Source of the DNA: Laguncularia racemosa | Taxonomy: Eukaryota > Streptophyta > Magnoliopsida > Myrtales > Combretaceae | Direction of reading: 5' to 3' | DNA length: 64,000 nt | Assembly (NCBI GenBank): GCA_037954665.1 | Contig: JBBMOL010000058.1 | Location: forward strand, 868,001-932,000 | Part shown: positions 10,205-20,598 of the stretch, in pieces | Position numbering within the stretch: position 1 is the stretch's first letter | Layout: the number at the start of each line of letters is the position of its first letter | Program-made: the position numbers and the translations under genes | The notes under the pieces: generated by a model | Database searches by the model: none | What the model saw: the letters and a program-made list of their open reading frames with translations, nothing else | What the model was told of the DNA's origin: nothing

Positions 10205-11145
10205 TATTTCGGTGTTATACATATTCAAATTTTTATGGAATTTACATTGGCAAAGCGACATTGTAATTGTCTCCATCTGTGTGGATGATATCCTTATAAC
10301 TAGAAGCAATTTGAAATACATTGCAGAATTCAAGTTGAAGTTACAGCAGAAGTTTGAGACGAATGACTTAGGAAGGATGTATTATTTCCTTAGGTTGGAA
10401 GTGGTTCAAAGTAAATTTAGGATCTTTGTTTCTTAGTCTAAGTATGCACGAGAATTGTTGAACAGATTCCAGCTTGATCAAACTACATCCGTGAGTACAC
10501 CAGTTGTCTATGGTGAGAAGTTGAAGAAGATAGATGAATCAACCGGCAGAGGTCATCATCTATAGAAGTCTTGTTGGTTCACTGCTGTATCTATCCAATT
10601 CCAGACTAGACATCATGTTCGCCACAAGCTTGCTGTCGAGATTCATGAATTCTCCATCACAAATTCATGTTACAGTAGCTAAATGAATATTGAGATATGT
10701 TCGTGGCACTTGTGACTTTGGTTTGTTCTATAGGAGATCAAATTTGCTGAATTTGTTATCTGTTGGGGAACGAAGAAGCAAACTTCTGTCACACAATCAA
10801 CCACTAAGGTAGAGTATGTTGCTGCCTCCGCTGCTGTCAACCAAGCTCTTTGGTTGAGGAAAGTTTTGCTTGACTTGAGAGTTAAGCAAGACAAGGCAAC
10901 TACGATTTGGTGTAACAATAAATCTGCTGTAGCCATGGTGAAAAATCCCGTGTTTAATGGCAAGACCAAACACATTAAGATCAAGTTTCATGCAATTCAT
11001 GAAGCGGAAAAAGAAAATGAATTCTAGATCTAGCATTGCAATAGAGATAATCAAGTGGCTGATATTTTCACGAAGGCCTTGCAAAAGCCACGATTTGAAC
11101 TCCTCTGATCGTGGTGTGTTTGGAGTTTCTTGCATCATGGAGGAG
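10205..11145 (+). pseudogene. 3' end of a Ty1/copia pol (reverse transcriptase to RNase H), broken
   Basis: The first recognisable block (10240-10434) has the copia reverse transcriptase core: ICVDDILIT, the catalytic-loop variant of YVDD, then FKLKLQQKFETNDLGRMYYFLRLEV. A stop follows at 10435. The text between 10440 and 10740 is frameshifted and partly deleted. From about 10760 the RNase H part resumes (WGTKKQTSVTQSTTKVEYVA, QALWLRKVLLDL, TIWCNNKSAVAM, KTKHIKI, NQVADIFTKAL). Only the last part of the element survives, so this is a 5'-truncated copy that cannot function. It lies about 1.7 kb upstream of the PDR gene in the same orientation. Confidence 0.93.
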
Positions 11146-11530
11146 TGTAGTTACACTAACTGGAAGTAACCAGGGGTCTGTGTTATTGGTTGAACTCTAA
11201 CGTGTTGCTGCTGCAGTTGGTTGCTGCAAGAAACCCCTCTGCTGTTGCTGCTGTCCCTCTGCTGTTACTACTGTAGTTGCATGTAATTTTTTTTTTTTTT
11301 AAATCTGATGTCCCATAACTTGTACTGTTGTTAAGTACGGGAGAACTTGACTTTTTGACTTAGTTTGATAGACAAACTTCCCATTAATCAAGGAAGTTTT
11401 GAGTACCAAACTTTGTTTATGTATATAAGCTAAAATCAATTAATAAAACTTGCAGCAGAACACATCCTTCTTTTACACAAATTTTCCTTTTCTTTTTTTT
11501 TTTTGTTTTGTTGTTTCCGTTAGTGTGAAA
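11146..11530 (+). repeat. Probable 3' LTR of the copia remnant
   Basis: It starts TGTAGTTACACTAAC directly after a purine tract (GGAGGAG, 11139-11145) at the end of pol, the expected place for a copia 3' LTR. It contains a CTG-rich stretch (11205-11280), a TATATAAG box near 11421 and AATAAAA near 11442. The right boundary is approximate because I could not find a clear CA end or a target-site duplicate. Confidence 0.55.
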
Positions 11531-11663
11531 TAAAGGAGGGATCCTTCTGTAATTTCGAGAGAATAAGATCGGGCTGTAATTTCCTTGTGTGGATGGAAGG
11601 TTCCACCATTGATACTCCTAGATGATCTCTGATGTTTAAGAGTGATTACCAAGAGTTGCTGTC

Positions 11664-11870
11664 ATGGAAGAGTTCTTTTTGGTAAATACGCACCCCCGAA
11701 AGATAGGTTTTCCAATGGAGCTACCATCTTATTCTGGAAAGAATGGTTTAAAATGGCAGCATGTAAATTGGGTTACTGAGAAAATGTGCAAGTTGATCCT
11801 GAGTGAATATGTAAAACACTTTGAGGTGATTGATTTTTCGATACTGATTATACACTTTATGAATAAATGA
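11664..11870 (+). CDS. Short exon-like open frame, unrecognised
   Basis: A 68-residue open stretch (MEEFFLVNTHPRKIGF at its start, EKMCKLILSEYVKHFEV inside), ending in a GAGGTGATTG that could be a splice donor near 11826. Composition is protein-like and less AT-biased than the flanks. I recognise no family and there is no partner exon nearby. It may be a gene fragment carried by the adjacent duplications or chance. Confidence is low. Confidence 0.2.
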   Translation: MEEFFLVNTHPRKIGFPMELPSYSGKNGLKWQHVNWVTEKMCKLILSEYVKHFEVIDFSILIIHFMNK

Positions 11871-12051
11871 CTACGTAAATAAATGAAAAACTTTATTATT
11901 TAGATTTTTTTTGGCGAGTGCATTGAACATTCATTGACATTTTTCCGTGTGTCTTTTTGTTTTGAGATTTGTCTTTTCTTTCCTTTTGTATCCCAGGTAT
12001 GGCGGGTAGTCATTTATTACGACAGAAATTAGATATTTGCTAGAAGTTTTA

Positions 12052-12258
12052 TGGTTTGCTGGTTGGATTTTCTTCCCGTGTATACTGATCACGGTTTCAG
12101 TAGTGCTGCTCTTCTGTACATATCATCTTATCATGGTCGTTACTCCATCTTTTTCCTTCATAAACTTCCATTAGTCCAAGTGAATTTTATCCTCGCACTT
12201 TTTTATCAGTTTAAGACTAGCATAAGTAAAAAAGACACGAAGTTTCATGGCAGGCTCC
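12052..12258. repeat. Upstream repeat, copy A
   Basis: Matches copy B (12513-12697) along most of its length, from CTGGTTGGATTTTCTTCCC through TTTCAGTAGTGCTGCTCTTC to GACACGAAGTTTCAT. It joins directly to the partial exon-1 copy at 12246, so upstream DNA and exon sequence were duplicated as one block. Confidence 0.85.
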
Positions 12259-12503
12259 GCTAGATGTGTTTAATGGCCGGAATGGACGCCAGGATGATGA
12301 GAGCGGTTACCAACTTATGACCGGTTGCTGAAAAGGATGTTGAAACAAATTCTTGATAATGGAAAATTTGTGCACGATGAGGTTGATGTAACTAAACTAG
12401 GGCCACAGGACAAGAGGCAGTTGGCTGATACATTAATTAGGGAAGTTGATGAAGATAATGAGTTCTTGCGAAGATTGGGAGACAGGAGTGATAGGTCAGT
12501 TAG
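12246..12503 (+). pseudogene. Partial, frameshifted duplicate of PDR exon 1
   Basis: Nearly identical to the downstream part of the real PDR exon 1 (12934-13217), from GGCAGGCTCCGCTAGATGTG to the splice donor AGGTCAGTTA. It lacks the ATG end of the exon. It has a 25-base deletion after GATGATGA near 12298, which removes the codons around KLKWAAIE and shifts the frame, plus a 3-base loss near 12460. No further PDR exon follows before the true start, so it cannot encode a transporter. It lies 350 to 600 bases upstream of the real start codon, between repeats A and B. Confidence 0.92.
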
Positions 12504-12512
12504 ATTTTTGCT

Positions 12513-12697
12513 ATATCTGCTGGTTGGATTTTCTTCCCATGGTTTCAGAAGTGCTGCTCTTCTATACATATCATCTTATCACAGGAGTTACTCCATCTTT
12601 TTCCCTCATAAACTTCCATTAGTCCGAGCTAATTTTATTTTCGCACTTTTTTTATCAGTTTAAGACTTGCATTAGTCAAAAAGACACGAAGTTTCAT
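12513..12697. repeat. Upstream repeat, copy B
   Basis: Second copy of the ~200-base block described at 12052-12258, with a short deletion after TTCTTCCC and scattered substitutions. Beyond it, 12698-12851 is the immediate upstream region of the PDR gene; I see no clear TATA box there. Confidence 0.85.
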
Positions 12698-12851
12698 TCA
12701 TTTTCTCATTCTAGTTGAATATAGGAAAAGAAGGGACAAAGCACTTCCTATACTACTGTTAGTTCACCAGGATTACAAGAAAGTGATAAGGAATTAGCAG
12801 ATCAGCTTTTAATCGTTTATTTTGTATTGAGAGGATCATAAGTGGTTAAGA

Positions 12852-15800
12852 ATGGCTTCTGATTCAGCCAGGGATGACTTGGTGAGATCAACAAGCAGCA
12901 GGCGGAGCTGGGGATCTATCAGTCTTAGGGAAGTATGGCAGGCTCCGCTAGATGTGTTTAACAGCCGGAATGGACGCCAGGATGATGAGGAGAAGCTCAA
13001 GTGGGCTGCCATTGAGCGGTTACCAACTTATGACCGGTTGCGTAAAGGGATTTTAAAACAAGTTCTTGATGATGGAAAAGTTGTGCATGATGAGGTTGAT
13101 GTAACTAAACTAGGGCCACAGGACAAGAGGCAGTTAGTGGATACATTAATTAGGGAAGTCGATGAAGATAATGAGAAGTTCTTGAGAAGATTGAGAGACA
13201 GGACTGATAGGTCAGTTATTTAACGATATGAACATGGATTCTATGGTTCTTTGGCTGGTGTATCGGACCAGAGCAAAAAACTATGTGTTTGAATTATTCA
13301 ATTTTGTCTGATGGGTTTATATTTTCTCTTATTGATTTTAACAGAGTTGGAATTAAAATTCCAAAGATTGAAGTAAGGTATGAGCATTTATCGGTTGAAG
13401 GAGATGTTTATGTGGGAAGTAGAGCACTTCCTACTCTGGTTAACGCGACCCTAAATACTATTGAGGTGTCATTCCGTTTCTCTTTTGGTTCTCTTTCATA
13501 ATTCCCTTATTGCAAATTAATGCAAATGGAAGTATCTTTATGTCACCATATTCAGATACTTCAAGATCTGGCTTCATCTTCCCTTGATAAGGGTTTTTCT
13601 CTGTTTTGACTCTTGAAACAGAGTGTTCTAGGAATTGTTGGCCTTGCACCATCTAAGAAGAGGAAAATTCAGATACTGAAAGATGTCAGCGGCATAGTCA
13701 AACCATCGAGGTGAGTTACCGCTAGTTACTTGATCAACCTTTTATTGATTAAGTCATTGAAATTGAAAATCTGTATAAAGATCTATTAACGGAGCTTGTT
13801 TACTTTCTTATAAAGGTGTTCAGTACTGTTAAGTTTTTTTCTTCCATGAAGGTTGGATATTAATCCATTGTTCACAATGACATATGTTAGGATGACGCTT
13901 CTTCTCGGTCCACCAGGGGCAGGGAAGACAACATTATTGCTTGCACTTGCAGGCAAGCTAGACAAGGATTTAAGGGTGCAGTTCCAGATTACCCTTCCAT
14001 TACTTTGTGAATCGATATGTTAATACTTGGATGATTAACTTGGGGTTGTCTTGACAGGTAAATGGAAAAGCCACTTACTGTGGTCATGAACTAAATGAAT
14101 TTGCTCCTGAAAGGACATGTGCTTACATTTGCCAATACGATCTTCATCATGGTGAGATGACAGTTAGAGAGACATTGGATTTTTCAGGAAGGTGTTTGGG
14201 TGTTGGAACAAGACATGAGATGTTGGCAGAACTCTCAAGGCGTGAAAACGTGGCAAGAATCAAACCGGAGCCTGAAATTGATGCGTTTATGAAAGCCACT
14301 GCAGTGGCAGGCCAAGAAACTAGTCTAGTTACTGATTATGTTCTCAAGGTTAAATATCTCTATATTCTTGGTGAAAATCATAACGTTAGGAACTTTTCAA
14401 GAATCTGACATTTTAAGACTGTCTTACAGATACTTGGATTAGATATCTGTGCGGATATCATGGTTGGTGATGAGATGAGAAGGGGAATTTCTGGAGGTCA
14501 AAAGAAGCGTTTGACTACTGGTACGTATGTTAAGAAATAAATATATCAACCATTCATGGAGCTGAACTCACTGTAGTATTAGTAAGGGAAGTGCTAACAT
14601 CAATTCTCCATATTTTCTCGTCTTCCCATTTAATTATTTTCACACGACTGGCCTTAGCCATCATTCAAGCTCACACATGAAGGGAAGTTTTAAAGTTCAA
14701 TATACAAATTACAAAGTCCTGGGCTTCCTACTGTAACTATGAAAGCGCTGCCCAGAAGTTAATATGTGATCGAGTCAATTTTTTCTTGTTTCCGTGTTCC
14801 CTTTTTAGTTCTACATTAGTTTTGATTTTTCATTTTTCAATTTCTAAAGCTGGACTCATTCCTAAATGTATTGGTTGCAGGTGAAATGTTGGTTGGACCA
14901 GCAAAGGTACTATTCATGGATGGAATTTCTACAGGATTGGATAGCGCCACAACTTTCCAAATTGTTAAGTACATGAGACAGATGGTTCACATTATGGATG
15001 TGACTGTGGTCATCTCACTTCTGCAGCCAGCTCCTGAGACGTATGATCTATTTGATGACATTATTCTTCTCTCGGAGGGTCAGAGAGTCTACCAAGGACC
15101 AAGAGAAAGAATCCTTGAGTTTTTCGAATATATGGGTTTCAAATGTCCGGAAAGGAAAGGAGTTGCTGATTTCTTGCAAGAAGTGACCTCCAAAAAGGAT
15201 CAAGAACAATATTGGTATAGGAAGGACCAACCATATAGATTTGTAACTGTTTCTGACTATGTGAATGCATTCAACTCCTTTCACATTGGCCAGCAACTTG
15301 CTTCAGAGCTTAGTGTCTCTTATGACAAAAAGAAAGCTCATCCAGCTGCTTTAGTGACAGAAAATTACGGACTTTCAAAACGTGAATTGCTCAAGGCATG
15401 CTTTTCCAGAGAGTGGTTGCTGATAAAACGTAACTCGTTTGTCCATGCATTCATGATCACTCAAATTACGATCATGTCATTGATTGCTATGACAGTTTTC
15501 TTTAGGACAGAAATGCCAACAGGGACGGTGGAAGATGGAGGGAAATTTTTTGGGGCACTCTTTTTCAGCTTGTTAAATGTGATGTTCAATGGGATGGCAG
15601 AACTTACAATGACGGTTATTAGGCTTCCTGTCTTTTATAAGCAGAGAGATTTTTTGTTCTATCCTGCTTGGGCTTTTGGTCTACCAATCTGGGTAATTAG
15701 GATCCCCCTTTCTTTTCTGGAATCAGGGATATGGATTGTTCTTACGTACTACACTATTGGGTTTGCTCCTGCTGCTAGCCGGTAATTAAAAAGCAACTAT

Positions 15801-18800
15801 TTTTTGTTTTACTGTTCGTCATGGTCTTCCTTGTTTGTATTCCGTTCTCTGGGAATCTGATGCCACATATATGATTGTTTCATAGTTATGAATGAGGGTG
15901 GAAACGGCTAGTATTTGTATTGCTAACCTAGTAATTTACTATGCTCAGGTTCTTCCGCCAGTTCTTGGCATTCTTTGGTGTGCATCAGATGGCTTTAGCC
16001 CTCTTTCGATTTATTGCTGTAGTCGGAAGAACACCAGTAGTTGCAAGCGTTCTGGGAACATTCACCTTGCTAATCATTTTTGTGCTTGGAGGCTTTATTG
16101 TTGCAAAAGGCAAGTAGCGGACATGTAGTGTTGCAGCAACTACTAGATTTAAAATGCTGCAAAGTAAACTGATTACATGTATTAGCACAAAGAAAAATAT
16201 TGTTTCATTTTCTGCTTGCAGATGACTTAAAACCCTGGATGCTATGGGCCTACTACATTTCTCCTATGATGTATGGACAAAACGCGTTAGTCATGAATGA
16301 ATTTCTTGATAAAAGATGGAGTGCGGTATGATTATATGACAGCAGTTTTTCATTTTCTCATTTCTTACTGAATTATTGGTAATGCAAAATATATATGCAT
16401 ACATATATGTATATTTGGAGACAGACTCCAATTCGTGAAACAATACTTATTTCAAATTTGCAGCCCAACCCTGATAAAAGGATTAATTCACCAACTATTG
16501 GGAAAGTTCTCCTTAAGGCTAGAGGCTTTTTCACAGAAGATTACTGGTTTTGGATATGCGTTGGTGCACTCTTTGGTTTTTCTCTTCTTTTCAACATCTT
16601 ATTTATTGCAGCTTTGACTTGGCTAAATCGTAAGTGATTCTCTGTTATGAATTATACCTTAGATTGAAATCTAACTTTTGCTTCCAACGAACAATTCTTG
16701 AATGAAATTTTTGTAGCACTTGGCGAGTCAAAAGCAGTTGTCTTGGACGAAAATGAAGATAAGAAGAGAAAGAAATCATCTGGAATAAAGAAACATGCAA
16801 AAGGTTTTGGCTCTTTGATCTTTGTTATTATAACGAGGGTGAATCTTGGATTCATCTGCAGCCATGCATGTATTAGGGGGCTTAGGCATTAGCAATTAGA
16901 GAAAGTCGCAACTTCTTTTCAAGAAAGAAAAGAAAAGGAAATGCCATGAATTTGCAAGCAAAATTATCTAGCTTTGGCATGACCCTCCTGAGGAGTGAAG
17001 GGCAGATTTTGTTTGTGTATGTTATAACTTCTCTTACCATCTCGAAAGCACTTGAAAGTTCCTTGACTAGCAGCCTATGTTAGCGTCATGGAACTTCTAT
17101 TGCTGGATGCATGTGTAAGTCTGTTTTAAAGGTATTAAAGACAAATGCCATCTAATACAGCAACATCTCATAAGAAGCCTGTTCTTGGGCATAATGGGTG
17201 CTCTAATTGAGTTGCTAATGTTCAGTAAGGTCGAAACTATTGGCATTAAACGCTAAATACATCTCATAAAAGAAGCCAGAAATTAGACCATAGGCTAAGA
17301 CATTGATTGCTCTTTTTGTTCTTTCAGCGTGGCTGAGGTTGAATTTCCTGCTTGCTCTCTCTTATATTTGTTCTTTCTTTCTTTTTCATGTTTGTCCTCA
17401 CAAAATTACAGAGTTAGCTCAGAGAGAAAAAAGCTCTACAGAAATTACTGGTGCTCCGGATAAAGGATCGAAGAGAGGAATGGTTTTGCCCTTCCAACCT
17501 CTTTCTCTTGCATTGAACCATGTGAACTACTATGTGGATATGCCTGCTGTAAGTCAAACCTTTTCCGCTGTTTATCTATGTTTCTAGTAGTCACTTCAAA
17601 AACTCTATTTCCTGCATAGGACTTAAAAACACGACGAGTTGGATTGCTACAATAGAGAGTAGCTTATCCTGCTGTGCTGTAGATTGTGGACTTCCAGGAA
17701 ATTTTCACTGACTTCAAGCTCCTAAAATGTTGTTGGCTCAAGGGAATTAACCGACACCACTTGTCAAAATGACATTCAATTAAATCAACAGTTTCAAGTG
17801 TGCGTATCGAGTTTTCGATAGGAAATCGTACGTGAAACATTGTTTCGTGGGAACAGAACTTCCCTTTTGTTTTGTTGGAAACCTTCTGTTCTTTGTGAAC
17901 TTCATCTATGCACATGATTATGGGTTTGGAATCAATTCAAATATTTAATCTCTCATTGAAAATGAAAAACGAGGTAAATGCTTTTGTCCAGGAAATGAAG
18001 AATCAAGGGGTTGAAGAAAATCGTCTTCAATTGCTACGAGATGTTAGTGGTGCTTTCCGACCAGGAACATTGACAGCTTTGGTGGGAGTTAGTGGTGCTG
18101 GGAAAACAACCCTGATGGATGTGCTTGCTGGCAGGAAAACTGGTGGTTACATTGAGGGAAGCATAAGCATCTCCGGATATCCCAAGAATCACGAAACATT
18201 TGCACGAGTCAGTGGTTACTGCGAACAGGATGATGTCCATTCACCTTGTATGACTGTGTATGAGTCTGTCCTTTACTCAGCCTGGCTTCGTCTTTCTTCG
18301 GACAATAAGACACGAACTCGTGAGGTGATATGGTCTTCTAATACAGCTAATGTCTAACCAGGGCTTGCTCTTTTCTCTCTAGCCCTCGAATATTGAACTC
18401 AATTCCATTATCTTTCCAGAAAGTGCTTAAAAGAACTTTTGTCACTGCATCTTTTTCACAGGTGTTCGTTGAAGAAGTAATAGAGCTAGTGGAACTCAAC
18501 CCGACAAGGAATTTATTGGTTGGTATTCCCGGAGTAGAAGGCCTTTCAACTGAACAGAGGAAGAGACTGACTATTGCTGTGGAGTTGGTTGCAAACCCTT
18601 CTATCATTTTCATGGATGAACCAACCACTGGTCTTGATGCTAGAGCTGCTGCCATTGTCATGCGTACAATTAGGAATACCGTAGATACAGGAAGAACTGT
18701 TGTGTGCACCATCCATCAGCCAAGCATAGACATATTTGAAGCTTTTGATGAGGTTGGTCCCTTCATTTCACTTGCTTGTTACTAGTGCTATTTCCTCTAT

Positions 18801-20598
18801 CTCCATGTCCCTCGACAATGAGCATTTAACTTATTTATTTGTTTCAGTTATTATTGATGAAAATAGGTGGACAAATCATCTTTACGGGACCTCTTGGTCA
18901 CCATTCTCAAAAGCTTATAGAATATTTTGAGGTGACTTCTGGTTCGCTTAATCCATGCCGTTCTGCAACTTGCATGTCATCTAGCTTTGACATCGAGGTC
19001 TAATGTCTTCTTCTTTTCCAACCACCAACAGGCTATCCCAGGTGTTCCTAAGATCAGAGATGGTCAGAATCCTGCCACTTGGATGCTTGAAATCAGTACT
19101 CCAGCTGCCGAGGCTCAGTTAGGAGTGGATTTTGGAGAAATTTATGCAAACTCCGATCTATATCAGTACTTTTTATTATAGCTTTGTGCGGTTCAAGATA
19201 ATGTTTTTCCTTTCAAATTTTGATTTTGAGGTTTGAGTCTATCTTTGAAATGTTTCAGGAGAAACCAAGAACTTTTCAAAGAGCTTAGTATACCAGCTCC
19301 AGGCTCCAAGGATCTTTCTTTCCCAACCAAATATTCCCAACCATTTGCTACTCAGTGCAAGGCTTGTTTCTGGAAACAACATTGGTCTTATTGGAGGAAT
19401 CCTCGATATAATGCCGTCCGACTCTTGCTGACAATAATTATTGGTGCTTCCTTTGGTATTATATTCTGGCAGAAAGGAGAGCAGACGTAAGATTCCCTTT
19501 TCCTATCTTTGACAGAGTAGTAGTAGGCATGTCATATCATTAAGTTTTCAACACAACATACTGCATTTGGGGTTATGTCTTTCCGCAAATCATATCCAAG
19601 AATGATTTCAATGAAACGAAGGACTTTAGCAGATAAGCATTGAACTTTTCCCTTTCTCACTTTATTAGAATCAAATGTTTTGACAGAACCAAACAACAAG
19701 ATTTATTGAATCTACTGGGAGCCATGTATGCTGCGGTTCTTTTCCTCGGAGTATCCAATGCTTCTGCTGTTCAATCTATTGTTGCCATTGAGAGAACCGT
19801 TTTTTACCGTGAAAGAGCTGCCGGAATGTATTCACCGCTGCCTTATGCGTTTGCTCAGGTTAAAAAACTTACAATATTTTCCATTTGAACGGATACTGGC
19901 ATCAGTTATTACCTTAGAGTTGTTTTCTGGAGTCACTAAGTCAATGAGATTATCTAAGAGCTGCTTCCACTTTGCAGGTGGCTATTGAGACAATATATGT
20001 TACGATACAATCTACTGTTTATACACTCCTACTCTACTCAATGATCGGGTTCGAGTGGAGGGCGGGAAAATTCTTTTGGCTCCTCTACTTCTTCTTGATG
20101 TGCTTTATCTACTTCACTTTGTATGGAATGATGACTGTCGCCCTGACTCCGAATCACCAAATTGCCTCAATAGTTATGTCATTCTTCCTTAATTTCTGGA
20201 ACCTTTTTTCAGGATTCTTGATCCCTAGAAATGTAAGACTTATTCCTTGTTGCCTTTCGCCAAATCTCATTAAGCTCGTTCGCGCTATATGCATCTTATT
20301 TACCTAAAAATTTGCGCAAATACTGCAGCAAATTCCTATTTGGTGGAGGTGGTACTACTGGGCATCCCCTGTGGCATGGACAATCTATGGCCTAGTGACC
20401 TCTCAAGTCGGCGATAAGAATGCCAACCTTGAGATACCTGGAGCAGGCAATATGCCATTGAAGCAGTTCCTAGAAGACAATTTGGGATTTGACTATGATT
20501 TCCTTCCGGCAGTAGCAGTTGCTCATATTGGTTGGGTTTTCCTCTTCTTCTTTGTCTTTGCTTATGGTATTAAGTTCCTCAACTTTCAAAGGAGATAA
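12852..20598 (+). CDS. PDR-type full-size ABCG transporter, 20 exons, 1452 aa
   Basis: Exons: 12852-13210, 13345-13465, 13622-13710, 13891-13975, 14058-14348, 14430-14520, 14881-15781, 15949-16109, 16222-16325, 16464-16629, 16717-16803, 17412-17548, 17992-18324, 18462-18752, 18848-18931, 19032-19165, 19259-19486, 19687-19858, 19978-20232, 20329-20598. They join without a stop into 1452 residues, the usual PDR size. Order is NBD1-TMD1-NBD2-TMD2, the reverse arrangement typical of PDRs: Walker A GPPGAGKTT (196-204), signature ISGGQ (335-339), Walker B LFMDG (356-360), then Walker A GVSGAGKTT (896-904), signature LSTEQ (1003-1007), Walker B FMDEP (1025-1029) and H-loop His1060. The protein ends KFLNFQRR. 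The family exports hormones, lipids, terpenoids or phenolics at the plasma membrane; the substrate cannot be read from sequence. The start has a good context (AAGAATGGCT). Oddities: intron 8 is GC-AG and the NBD1 Walker B glutamate is Gly360. Confidence 0.93.

Noticed and set aside
17664..17915. Minus-strand open frame inside a PDR intron
   Set aside because: Lies in intron 12, has no motif, and the intron's splice sites are clear.
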